From contig JAINUG010000149.1 of NCBI GenBank assembly GCA_029706075.1, positions 1-64,000 on the forward strand: 64,000 bases of DNA. Reading direction: 5' to 3'. This document shows, piece after piece, positions 1-10,312 of the stretch. How positions within the stretch are numbered: the stretch's first letter is position 1; each line of letters starts with the position of its first letter. This DNA comes from Aldrovandia affinis (taxonomy: Eukaryota > Chordata > Actinopteri > Notacanthiformes > Halosauridae). The notes beneath the pieces are model-generated. The model was given only the letters and a program-made list of their open reading frames with translations. It did no database searches and was not told the origin of the DNA. Position numbers and translations under genes: made by a program.

Positions 1-397
1 GGAACTGGGGTTGGTGGGGGTGAGGGTTGATGGGGCAGCTCACACTTCTCGCAGGATCTAGGCCCGGGGCAGGTGCCCCTGAGTCAGAGGCTGAGGCAGA
101 GAAGAGAACATGCAGTCACAAAAAAGGCAGTGCTATAGCCAGTAGCATTATGTAAGAGCAGGGGAGCACAAGCATAGGAAATATACAGATAGCCCCAACA
201 GGTGTAAGCTATGGCAGCATACCTATTAGGAGAGGGACAGAGAAAACACGGAGCCATGAGAGAGTTCCAAACAATCCACACCTGATCAAGGATAACCAGC
301 ATAACAGTGGTGGTAACACATTGAGGAGGTGACAGTATGGAAAGTTTCTCACTCCATAAGACACTAGGGCACGGCCTTCTCCATCTCTCCACCTAGA

Positions 398-3300
398 CTA
401 TGTTTGGCAGTAGGCTAGGCTGAAAAGATATGTTTTTAATCTACACTTAAAAATTGAAACTGTGTCCGAATCCCTAACATGCCTTGGTAAACCGTTCCAC
501 AACAGAGGAGCTCTAAAAGAGAAGGCTCTACCACCAGCTGTGCTTTTCAAAATTCTAGGGAGTAATAGATGGCCGGCTTCTTGTGAACGAAGCAGTCGTG
601 TCGGTTTATAGGGGGCAATCATTTCGGTCAGATATAAAGGTGCAAGTCCGTTTACTGCTTTAAAAGTTAGCAACAGTACTTTATAATCAGCCCGATATTT
701 AATAGGAAGCCAATGTAGTGATGCTAACACTGGAGTAATGTGCTCATACTTTTGGATCTAGTCAAAATATGTGCCGCTGTATTCTGTACTAGTTGAAGAC
801 TATTTAGAGAGCTACTAGAGGAGCCGGATAATAAGGCATTACAATAGTCTAGCCTCGATGCGACAAAAGCATGCATCAAGGTTTTAGCATCCTCTAATGA
901 CAGAATGTGCCGAATTTTAGCTATGTTTCTTAGGTGAAAGAAAGCTACTCTGGAAGTGTTTTTAATATGAGTGTCAAATGTAAGGTCCTGATCAATAATA
1001 AAACCAAGGTTCTTAACCATAAGACTTGATGTAACTATGCAATCACCTGCATTTAACTGCAGATCCAACTTGTTCCTTAATTTTTTGGGGCCCAAAACCA
1101 TCATCTCTGTTTTATCTGAATTTAAAAGCAGGAAATGTACTGTCATCCAGTTCTTTATATCAGAGATACAAGCCTCTAATTGAGTGAGTTTAAGTATTTC
1201 ACCTGGTTTCATTGATATGTACAGCTGTGTATCATCTGCATAGCAATGGAAATTCACACCATGTTTACGAATAACATTACCCAGTGGTAGCAAGTATAAT
1301 GAGAACAGTAATGGTCCCAACACTGAGCCTTGTGGAATACCATATTTAACCTGAGAGTAGTCAGAGAACTCTTGATCTAATTGCACAAATTGAAACCTGT
1401 CTGATAAGTATGATTTAAACCATGAGAGTGCCCATCCACGCAAACCAACCAGGTTTTCTAGCCTATGAAGGAGAATCTGGTGGTCAATAGTGTCAAAAGC
1501 AGCACTTATGTCAAGGAGCACTAGAATAGAAACACAACCAGTGTCCAATGCTAACAGTAAGTCATTTACAACTTTAATAAGTGCCGTCTCAGTGCTATGG
1601 TTTGGTCAAACCTGATTGTAGTGTTTCATACAGATTATTAGTTTTTAGGAAAGCAGTTAATTGTTGAGCTACAGATTTCTCGAAATTTTTTGACAAAAAG
1701 GGCAGATTTAAAATGGGCCTATAGTTCTTTAGATTAACAGGATCAAGATTTGGTTTCTTTAGAAGAGGCTTGATTCCTACTACTTTTAAAGACCTAGGTA
1801 CACAACCCAATAATAGGGATGTATTTATGATATCTAACATGGGCTGGCCTAGCACAGGCAAAAGCTCTTTAATAAGCTTTGTTGGTATGGGGTCTAACAG
1901 ACATGTAGATGATTTGGAGGACATAACCAGTTTACTAAATTTGTCCAGATCCAAGGGAGTGAAAAACTCAAGTGCTATCTCGGGAGTTGGAGTGCTAGAT
2001 ATTGGAGTCATTTTCATAATTTGTTCTCTGATTGTCTCAATCTTATCAGTAAACGAGTTCATAAAGTCATTGGAATTATAGTTAGAAAGATAACTGATGG
2101 AAACTGAAGACTGTTTTTTTGTCAGTTTAGCTACTGTGTTAAATAGAAATCTTGGGTTGTTTTTATTCTGGTCAATTAGTTTCGAGAAGTACGATGACCT
2201 AGCTGTAATAAGGGCATGCTTGTATTCTATGAGGCTGTCCTTCCAAGCAGAGCGAAAAACCTCTAAATTGGTAGAGCGCCATCTGCGTTCTAATTTCCTG
2301 GAAACTTGTTTAAGGGCATGGGTATGGTCAGTAAACCAGGGTGCAAGTTCCTTCTGACTGCATTTTTTCCTCTTGAGGGGTGTGACCGCATCAAGTGTAT
2401 TCCGTAAAATGTGATTTAACGCATCAGTTTGATGATCAATTGACAAAAGGCTATTTGGGTCCTGACTTGATACTAAGGATCCGGGAAGTAAGTTTATAAA
2501 GTTTTGAAGCCGTCAATGAATTTATAGAGCAGCTGGAATAGTATTTAGGTTCCGATTTAATAGGAATATTTACCTGAATTTCAAAAGAAATCAAAAAGTG
2601 ATCCGATAGTACAGGATTATGGGGAGACACAATGATATTCTCGACATCGATACCATAGGATAAAACTAAATCTAAGGTATGATTGTGGCGGTGGGTTGGT
2701 TCAGATATATTTTGAACAAAAACCGACAGAGTCAATAATAGCTGCAAAAGCCAGTCCTAAAGGGTCACTGTCATTATCAACATGTATGTTGAAATCTCCA
2801 ACAATCACAACTTTATCCGCCATAGTTGCCAAGCTTGATAAAAACTCTGCAAACTCGGGAGAGAAAAACAGTATACGGTCCAGGTGGTCTATAAATAGTT
2901 ATTAAGAGGAAGGATTGCACTGAGGTAACTAGATCTTTTGACCGTCCAGAAAGCATAGAAAGCGATTCAAAAGAGGAGAACTTATCCCCACATTTAGGTG
3001 TAAAACTAAATTTTGTCGAAAAAATCACAGCAACACCGCCCCCTCTACCGGACAGACGCGGCGCTTGGCAGCTGGCATAACCATCGGGAGATGCCTCATT
3101 AAGTGCACTGTATTCGTCAGGCCTAAGCCAGGTTTCAGTGAAACTAATCAGGTCAAAACTATGGTCGGTGATTAGTTCGTTCACAAGAACTGCCTTGGGG
3201 AAAGTGATCTAACATTTAACAATCCACATTTAAGATGCGTCTTACTACAGGCAACACTTACTGCAGGCTGAGAGGTTTTAATATAAATAAGATTGTGTAC

Positions 3301-3399
3301 ACAAATGCCACGACAGCCAGTGTGCTCAGATAGCTTTTTACTTCTAAAACCATTTCCAAAACGAGGGACAGACACAGTCTCAATAGCTAAGCTAGTCAC
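398..3399 (-). pseudogene. LINE ORF2 relic: endonuclease and reverse transcriptase
   Basis: Reading on the minus strand, the segment from about 3399 to 2451 holds an apurinic-like endonuclease (motifs LLNVRSL, FTETWL, GGGVAVIF, then SDHFLISFEI). The segment from about 2446 to 724 holds a reverse transcriptase ([43 protein letters not shown]). The C-terminal block (SLHWLPIKYR, APLLWNGLP) follows down to 398. These domains are needed for target-primed reverse transcription. The reading frame changes at about 2448, 2750 and 3183 and again near 724, so several frameshifts separate the domains and no single protein can be made. Assignment to the L2/CR1 clade rests on motif memory, not on a tree. 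Confidence 0.88.
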
Positions 3400-3467
3400 G
3401 GGTTTTGGAAGCTAGCAGACAGTGGTTTAGGACCAGAAGTCTGCTGCCTGGCTAGCGCTCTGAGAGG

Positions 3468-4311
3468 TCATAAATTTTGCGAATTTATACTACGGGATAA
3501 TGTTCTAGATAATAGAAGAGAACCTCTCCAGTTCGGGTGGAGTCCGTCTCTCTTCAGTAAGCCAGGCTTTCCCCAAAAAGTAGGCCAATTGTCTATGAAG
3601 CCCAAGTCGTTGTCAGTACACCAGTTAGCCATCCAGCGATTTAGCAACGTGAGTCTACTGTAGACTTCGTCACTCCTACGGGTAGGGATAGGGCCAGAGA
3701 TAATTACTTCCCGACTGAGTGTTTTAGCGAGCTTACACACCAAAACAAAATTATTTTTAGTGATCTCCGACTGCCTAAGTCGGACATCGTTGGTGCCAGC
3801 GTGGATAATAATTTGAGAATATTTACGATTATTCTTAGCTAGCACCTTTAAGTTTGCCTCCACGTCGGTAGCTCTGGCCCCAGGCAAACATTGGACTATG
3901 GTCGCTGGTGACTCTATCCTCACGTCTCGTAAAATGGAATCGCCAATTATCAGAGCTTTCTCAGTAGGTGTATTACTGAGTGGGGAAAAACGATTCGAAA
4001 CGTGAGTTAGGTGTATGACCTCCTTGGGACGGCGACTATGCCTCCCTCGAACCGTGACAAAGCGCCTTGCTGCGAAGGTTCTGCTGGGGGAATAGCACTA
4101 ATGTCTAGGCTATTTAAACTCCTGGTGCGTCCGGCGCTAACAGAAAAGACTCTATGTAACTCTCTCCTTCCTGAATCTGGCGAAGCGTCCGGATGCGGTC
4201 CTCAAGCTCAACTATTTTCTGCACCAATTCTAAATTAAGTTCACACTTCCTACAAATACCAGTTACGTTAAACTTGGCGTCAGAACTAACACTAAACATA
4301 TTGCACTCCAA
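3468..4311 (-). pseudogene. LINE ORF1 relic: zinc/coiled-coil plus SGNH esterase
   Basis: On the minus strand the N-terminal part (about 4311-4114) has a CxxC pair (CRKC) followed by a heptad-like stretch (LVQKIVELEDRIRTLRQ), fitting a small zinc motif and coiled coil. After a gap comes an SGNH/GDSL hydrolase: a GDSIL serine block (about 3929-3950), an AGTNDVR block, and a DGLHPN block near the C-terminus. The catalytic Ser, Asn, Asp and His positions are all visible. Esterase-type ORF1 proteins are known from CR1/L2 elements, where they may act on membranes or ribonucleoprotein assembly. The two parts are not in one open frame in this copy. Confidence 0.82.
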
Positions 4312-4567
4312 GCAGGAAACAAGGAGGAAGCCATGGTCGATTCCTTACCGTAATGTTTTCTTGGGTGTCGAACAGAAAACCACGGTGCTCGAGTCCCGTA
4401 TGGGTTGGTTAGTTAGGAATAACCGAAAAAGATTAAAAAATAGAAAAGAGTTTTGTATCCAAATCAGTATAAAAGTGTAGAAAATGCGGGCAGCGAAAAC
4501 CTGGAGCAGCAGTTACTACAGCGCGCGTCGCGTTCAAAATGGAAACAGGAAACAGGAAACAGAAACA

Positions 4568-5306
4568 GTTCATAGACATGGTCATCACCACCTCTGTTCT
4601 CCCCAAGTTGATATCGGTGTCCTTCATGGATGACATCATCATTTCTATCACCGGTTGTTTTTTACAGATGTTCATCTACTTGACTTTTCAGTCTTGTGAG
4701 TGCGTTATGCTTGGCGTTATGGCCTATGACCATTATGTTGCCATTTGCAATCCACTCCGGTATAACAGCATTATGACAAATGAAATATGTGCTTTGCTGG
4801 CAGCAGCAGCCTGGGCATTAGGGATGGGTTTTCCAGCCTCAAGCATTATTCTTTCAACCCAGTTGCCTTATTGTAGAAACAAAATAATGTATTGGTTTTG
4901 TGATTACCCTCCCGTAGTTGCAATGGCTTGTATAGATACAACATTCCTTATAGACTTAGCTCTTGGATGTGCTTTTGTAATAATACTTGTTCCTTTCGGC
5001 ATCATTATTTGGTCATACAGTAAAATAATTTATACTGTCTGCAAGATCACTTCTTCAGAGGGCCGTAAGAAGGCCTTCTCCACCTGCACCTCACACTTGA
5101 CTGTTGTCCTCACCTTCTATTTTGCACATTTGTGCGTCTACATCAGTGCTAAAATACCGAATATTCCTCCAGAAGCTCTCAATTTGATCTCTATTGTCAA
5201 TTGCTTCTTGACTCCTCTTGTCAACCCCATTGTCTACAGCTTAAGAAATAAAGAGATAAAGAGTGGTCTTCAAAGACTATTCAACGTGAATAAAATAGTC
5301 CATTGA
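4568..5306 (+). pseudogene. Olfactory receptor, 5'-truncated by LINE insertion
   Basis: Sequence encodes the last two-thirds of a class A odorant receptor, from the end of TM2 to the C-terminus. It aligns closely with the intact receptor at 38051-39058, starting at the equivalent of its LSIIDIVVTT stretch. Visible hallmarks are MAYDHYVAICNPLRY after TM3, KAFSTCTSHLTVV in TM6 and NPIVYSLRNKEIK after TM7. TM1, most of TM2 and the N-terminus are missing, replaced by the antisense LINE whose edge abuts the homology. The DRY motif reads DHY, losing the Arg that matters for G-protein coupling in this family. An open frame from an ATG at 4539 fuses LINE leader sequence to the receptor, but this is probably chance. 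If the LINE simply inserted, the missing 5' half should lie left of the window. Confidence 0.9.
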
Positions 5307-7179
5307 CACCCATGTGCTACATTTACACTGCTCGATGATGCAAAAGTGACAGTGCTTCATGTATTGGTATCAAATCAATAGAAGCAATCATAAAAATGAT
5401 CACTCTTACTGGCCAAGAGATTATGTAGCAATTATTTAATGTAATATGTAATACTACCAGTGGCACTACCAAACACTAACAGAGATGTGGTCATTTTACA
5501 TACATCCGTTTTTGTTTTTTTTGGACACATGAGTTACTTGAATTATGTTTTTTTATTTTTTTTATTTCTCTGGTACTTCAAAGTGCTAATTTGGGCCCCC
5601 AGGTTGCTCATCCTGCTAAAACACACTTCCAGTGTGTGGATGTGCCCCACAGTCTGGTATCAAGCCCTGACCATGCCAGTACTGATGGTGGGTGGCTGTG
5701 CCACTGCACATCACCCCAGGGTAGGGTGCCTGCAGTTTACCTGCATGAGGAGCACAAAGTGTACTCCTCAGATGCAATGACTACCCAGCTTAACAAGGGA
5801 ACTGTGGAGTAATGAAGCTTCAAAGGAGAGTGTACAAAGATGAGCTGATGAATACGATTGAGAATTGTATACTTGATACATGATATATGCTTAATACATG
5901 AAATTTGATATACTTGAGCAAAGACATGCTCCAGTATAAAACATTTAACTTTGACCAATTCTTAGAACACTATAAAGAAGAAAAAGAATACTCCCTTTAT
6001 CATTTTACACAGAACATTTTTTACTTAATTCTTCTGTGCTGCTGTTATTATTGTTATTATAATAAAAACAGCCAAATTTAGAGCATTAAAATACAGTTGT
6101 AATATATTACCAGGATTTATCCACATGTTTCCAGTACAATGCATTACCATTATAATGCATCTAAATCACAAACTATGCATTGCCAGGACATTGGTCATAC
6201 ATATCTAATAACGTGACAATTAATGACAATTCATTTCAATTCATTTGCCAGTAGTTATAATTTGCTGTAGCATATGAATATAATGTTATTATGATATAAT
6301 GAATGTAATATTAACATATGATATGTGTTCAGAAAGAAGAAAATCAATAAAGAAAATTACAAAACAAAGCAGAAAAATGTGGCCTGCACCTTTGTTCTTA
6401 TTGTTATATCATGCTACAGTAAGCCATGGTCCATACATGTGTTGTACATTCATAGAGAGGACAATGTCGAAAAAATACATTTTAATCCCAGTCATTCAGC
6501 AGCATGAAAGAAAGCAAACTGGGGAGATCAGTGAGGAAGAACCATTTACAGCTTTACAAATAGAACTAATTGTTCTCCAGTCATAATGTTAAATGTATAC
6601 TTCAGTATACTTCAGAAATGTTTCTATAGTGAACTGTAAGCTGTGAACTGTGAATGTATTTTGCACTTTTATTCACTTCGTGTCCACTTGTATTACACTG
6701 TCTAAAGTCTGTCTGCATGAAGATAATCACTATACTTTTGGATGTCATCATTATTAAAACACTTCCAATTTTTCTAAATTGTTAATTGCCTTGAGATGTT
6801 TTTCTCTCTGATGTAATTATACAGTGACTGCTTTAACAGCATACATAAAGATGCATTCACATTGGAGCTCATTAATAGATCTTTCCCCTGGAAACTCCAG
6901 ACCATTACTCTGTCAGACTAATTAAAAATAAACTGAAAAAATGTCCCAGCAATGTCAAATAAACTCACTATCCTTTGTTCATTTGTTACATACAGAGGGG
7001 CTGGAAATTGCTTTGCGGTAGAGCCCTTCACAGGACCTACCAGTTCCACTCCAGCCTGCACCCCAGTGGCGCTGGAAGCGGTGGGGCCATGGACCCACTT
7101 TTGGAATGTCACAAACTGCATCCCGGCCCCTGCATTTAGAAAATAATGTTTTTTATTTAACTTCACCCACCTGCTCTTT
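5307..7179. other. AT-rich intergenic stretch
   Basis: No recognisable gene. It contains AT-rich sequence (5990-6340), short ORFs without known motifs, and a GC-richer block at 5590-5810 with an open frame but no motif I recognise. Part of it may be old repeat sequence. Confidence 0.5.
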
Positions 7180-7410
7180 AGGAATGCCCTTACTGCTCCT
7201 TGGCGAGCTCATACTGACTTTCCCCTCCCCCACCCCCTGGGGCAGACAGTCAAATGCCGCCCCCGTTCGGGACTCCTGGCCAGAGTAGGACTGATACAGT
7301 CGGGTTTCGAACCACGACCGCAATCGCAATAGGTAGCTCACACTCACAAAGCACCAGCCAGGCCTGTGAATTGTGAGACCGCAAACAATGAATCCCTTAT
7401 TATTCCAATG
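7180..7410 (-). mobile_element. tRNA-derived SINE copy (family also at 46060-46450 and 48161-48450)
   Basis: On the minus strand this shows a tRNA-like B box (GGTTCGAAACCC, 7302-7313), a region matching the motif around GCTCACACTCA, and a GGCCAG..CCCGAACGG segment. Two further copies share these segments, one in each orientation, inside the PGAP2 gene. The edges are approximate because no target duplication was identified. Confidence 0.6.
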
Positions 7411-7747
7411 CATCACCATCTATTATGAACCTTAGGGTAAAACACACATAGCCATTCCAATATCTTAATCCAATCACAATCAATGTTCAGATCATTTGAA
7501 TGCAATATTTTACATATAGTTACCAATAAAGAAGTCGTATTTTCTCACTGAATGTTTGTGTTTTTTTGTGAGATAGCTAGCTAGTTAGCTAGCATAACTG
7601 CGCTAGCTAATATTAGCCTGTAGCCTAGCCTACTAACGTTACCTATTTTGTGCCAATGCAAACATGAATGATGAAAATAAACCCACTGAAAATAGAACAA
7701 AGCTCACACTTTAAAAGCTTTGTTTCTTCTCAAGTCTGCCCCTGTTG
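7411..7747. other. Short spacer before the giant transposon
   Basis: Contains GCTAGCTAG-type palindromic runs (about 7572-7610) common in fish DNA, and ends with CTGTTG (7742-7747), the left target-site duplication of the giant element. No gene seen. Confidence 0.6.
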
Positions 7748-7838
7748 TATGGGCTCAAATTAATGCCAAAAGTATTTCGTCTCTGTAAAAGTATTTAGTC
7801 TCTGTAAAAAAACATTTTGTGCTTGCAACTATAAAAAA

Positions 7839-8045
7839 ATGTTTTTTTACAGAGACGAAATACTTTTACAAGCACAAAATGTTTTTTTACAGAGACGAAA
7901 TACTTTTACAAGCACAAAATGTTTTTTTACAGAGACGAAATACTTTTACAAGCACAAAATGGTTTTTTACAAAGACGAAATACTTTTACAAGCACAAAAT
8001 GTTTTATTACAGAGACGAAATACTTTTACAGACACGAAATACTTT
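7839..8045 (+). repeat. Tandem 40-bp subterminal repeat in the left arm
   Basis: About five head-to-tail copies of a 40-bp unit built from TTTTTTACAGAGACGAAA and TACTTTTACAAGCACAAAAT. Inverted, fewer copies occur at 26830-26970. The block ends with an internal inverted copy of the element's terminus (GGCATTAATTTGA at about 8047-8059). An open frame through it (7839-8054) only translates the repeat and is not a gene. Subterminal repeats of this kind often bind transposases; that role is inferred here. Confidence 0.85.
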
Positions 8046-8607
8046 TGGCATTAATTTGACGCTTCCGGTAAACTATCCAATCGGCATCCAGAAGAAATCA
8101 GGTTGCCATGTTGTGCAACTTTCCCCTATTGAGTGTCCAAGAACGTAGCATCGCCAAGTTCAAGATTCATTTGAACGGTGTCCAGTACACAATGGCAAAC
8201 CATGATAATTCGAGGCTTTCAAATGATCTGGTAAGTTATTAGTTATTGTTCATAGAAAAGTTTACTGCATTCATGGGAGAGTTTTCCAATTTTATAGATT
8301 TGTAAGTTGTAACCAACATAGGCCTACTCCATTACAAGCCATAGGCTAGTTGTAGCCTATCGAAATAACGTAGTGTGGAGATCGGTCTGGCTAGCGAGAC
8401 TATATCGAAATAAACGGGGAGCACATTTCCATGAGCTACAAATGTGTTTATTCTTAAATTAATAAGTAACCCACCTCAAACAAGCACATGTATCTAGTAA
8501 AAATGCTAGCACACAATTAGTCAATAGTCAGTTCCTCGCGTCATAGCAAAAAAAGATGAATTTTTCGCTAGTTTCAGAGTGAATGAATAAATAAATCCTA
8601 CAGCATT

Positions 8608-8725
8608 ACAGCATGGCGTTGGCAATGCTGAGGTTGTGGGTTCAATTCCCACTGGGGCCACATATACTGAAAATGTATGCATTCACTACTGTAAGTCGCT
8701 TTGGATAAAAGCATCTGCTAAATGG
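8608..8725 (+). mobile_element. SINE-like fragment inside the inverted arm
   Basis: Contains a tRNA-like B-box region (GGTTCAATTCCCACTGGG) and an L2-like tail (AAGTCGCTTTGGATAAAAGC). The same fragment is inverted at about 25870-25990, so it was already present before the two arms became copies of each other, or was copied between them. Confidence 0.65.
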
Positions 8726-10214
8726 TATATACTTCTTGATTTCTTTCATTGTAATAATGACGCCTACAGGTGTCACTAGGCCGGCAAATACTGCAAAGGC
8801 TTGGTACAAGACTGCACGACCTTCTGCAACAACTGCCACTGGATCTAAGACACGCAGAAATTATTTGCATGAATGAAATGGCTCTCCTAAACTCCCTTGC
8901 TGACCACATAACCTTTCCCCAGGAGGTAGGTTGGATTGTTTGGTTATAAAGCTTGAAATCCAACTTTGTCTGTTGTCAGTGTTCATTTGTAGGCCATACA
9001 CCTCTTTACATTGGATGTACGTCATACTCAACTTAATTGTACTGAAACGATTTCGGCCCCTGGCCTTGGCTGTTTCATTCGCGGCGCACGAAATAAGGAG
9101 GAGTCGGCTTGTTCAGCAGAGTTCGGCTTTACTTGCAGAGAATTCAGCATCAGTACATTCAGACATAGACATATTTTGGATCTAAGACACGCAGAAATTA
9201 TTTGCATGAATGAATATATATACGTAGGCCTATAGCCGGCTATGCACAGAAATTGTATCTTAATTGCACAGTATTTTGAACACATTGATTCTCCAAGGAC
9301 ATCGTTGTAATTCCACTGGGTGGCGCACACAGCCACCATCGAATAAAGTGAAAATAGGCGGCAATTTTAGGCTACCACGTGACTGTAGCCTATTCTCGTG
9401 TGTCTGTGAAGAATGAAGATGTCTTCGCAGCAACAGGTCGGTGTTTTCGAGTTAACAATTGATCCATCCATCTCATCCATTATACCCTCATATAATCTTG
9501 CCGTAGTAGGCAATGCTTATTAGTTTTCTCATCACAATAAGCTTTACCCCAACAAGATTAAATAACTATGTGGAATTATGTTTTCTCATGCCTTAGTTCA
9601 CTAGTTCGTCAAGTTAGCTTAAAGGCCTACAGCATAGAATAGGTGGTATTTAGCTAACTGTAGGGCTTACAATATTAGCTAACCTCACGTCGCCATGTTC
9701 TCCTCGGGGGACAGCATGGTTCCTATCTTCTATTCACTGTTAAGTAGGGGTGCAACGGATCACAAAACTCACAGTTCGGATCGTATCACGGTTTTGAGTC
9801 ACGGATCGGATTATTTTTCGGATCAGCAAAAAAAAAGGGAGACAAAAGGCGCGTTTCCACCAAATATTTTCACAAAATACATTTTTAGATTCAGTACGCC
9901 TTAGGCGATTTAATTAGGGTGGTCTTGTGCCTTAATTAATTTAATAAAAAATTAAAATATCGATATTTTGGTTTTACAAAGTCTAACCTTAATATGTTCT
10001 TATTAACAGGAACAAGATTCTGTGGTTGAAAATGCTTTCCGCAGCTTTATGGAACTTGTGTCAAGTGCCCAGCAACAAGTTCACAACAGAACACCTGCTC
10101 AGCCTAGTTCCAGTCACCCACCCATTGGGCAACCATTGGGCAGCAGTGCCCACCCACAAGCTCACAACAACCCACCTCTTGGGCAGCAGTGCCCACCCAC
10201 AACGCACCTCGTGC

Positions 10215-10312
10215 GCTAACTGTGATTGTTCCTACCATGTATTGATGCACATCTTGTAAGTCGCTCTGGATAAGAGCGTCTGCTAAATGCTTAAAATGTA
10301 AATGTAAATGTA
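10215..10312 (+). mobile_element. L2 LINE 3'-tail fragment inside the HECT gene exon 2
   Basis: Carries the 3' tail AAGTCGCTCTGGATAAGAGC followed by CTGCTAAATGC and TGTAAATGTAAATG, and matches in inverse orientation the 3' end of the L2 fragment at 42517-42640. It interrupts exon 2; reading into it gives a stop soon after codons for THLVR. The coding pattern (QPGSSQLPIGQQ-like) resumes after about 10313. Confidence 0.8.

Larger units (their letters stand above)
1..4567 (-). mobile_element. L2/CR1-type non-LTR retrotransposon, antisense, 3' end off the window
   Basis: The minus strand reads as a nearly full-length non-LTR retrotransposon. From its 5' side it has a GC-rich leader (about 4430-4567), ORF1 with an SGNH esterase, ORF2 with endonuclease and reverse transcriptase, then a 3' untranslated stretch running off the window at base 1. 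The YADDTQLY box and the C-terminal SLHWLP...LWNGLP block are typical of the L2/CR1 group in fish. Its 5' boundary lies within a short GGAAACA-repeat at about 4541-4567, directly followed by olfactory receptor sequence. The ORFs are broken by frameshifts, so this copy is dead. The target duplication cannot be seen because the other end lies outside. Confidence 0.9.
7748..9176 (+). repeat. Left long terminal inverted arm of the giant element
   Basis: This stretch reappears inverted at 25746-27034 plus 19122-19444. Matching landmarks include the 20-bp terminus, 40-bp tandem units, the block around GGAAGCGTCAA, the SINE-like piece at 8608-8725 and the block up to CAGTACATTCAGACATA near 9168. The segment at 8831-8880 reads continuously through the site where Harbinger interrupts the right arm. 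A 37-bp piece (8841-8877) is repeated at 9178-9214 just beyond the inner edge. Confidence 0.88.

Noticed and set aside
84-392. 102-residue ORF at the left edge
   Set aside because: It lies in the presumed 3' untranslated region of the LINE and shows no domain.
5460-5812. ORFs in a GC-richer patch after the OR relic
   Set aside because: Two overlapping frames are open but neither shows a recognisable motif or splice structure.
7819-8148. Repetitive protein or CRISPR-like array
   Set aside because: The open frames translate a 40-bp tandem DNA repeat. There are no unique spacers and no cas genes, and the block is a transposon subterminus.
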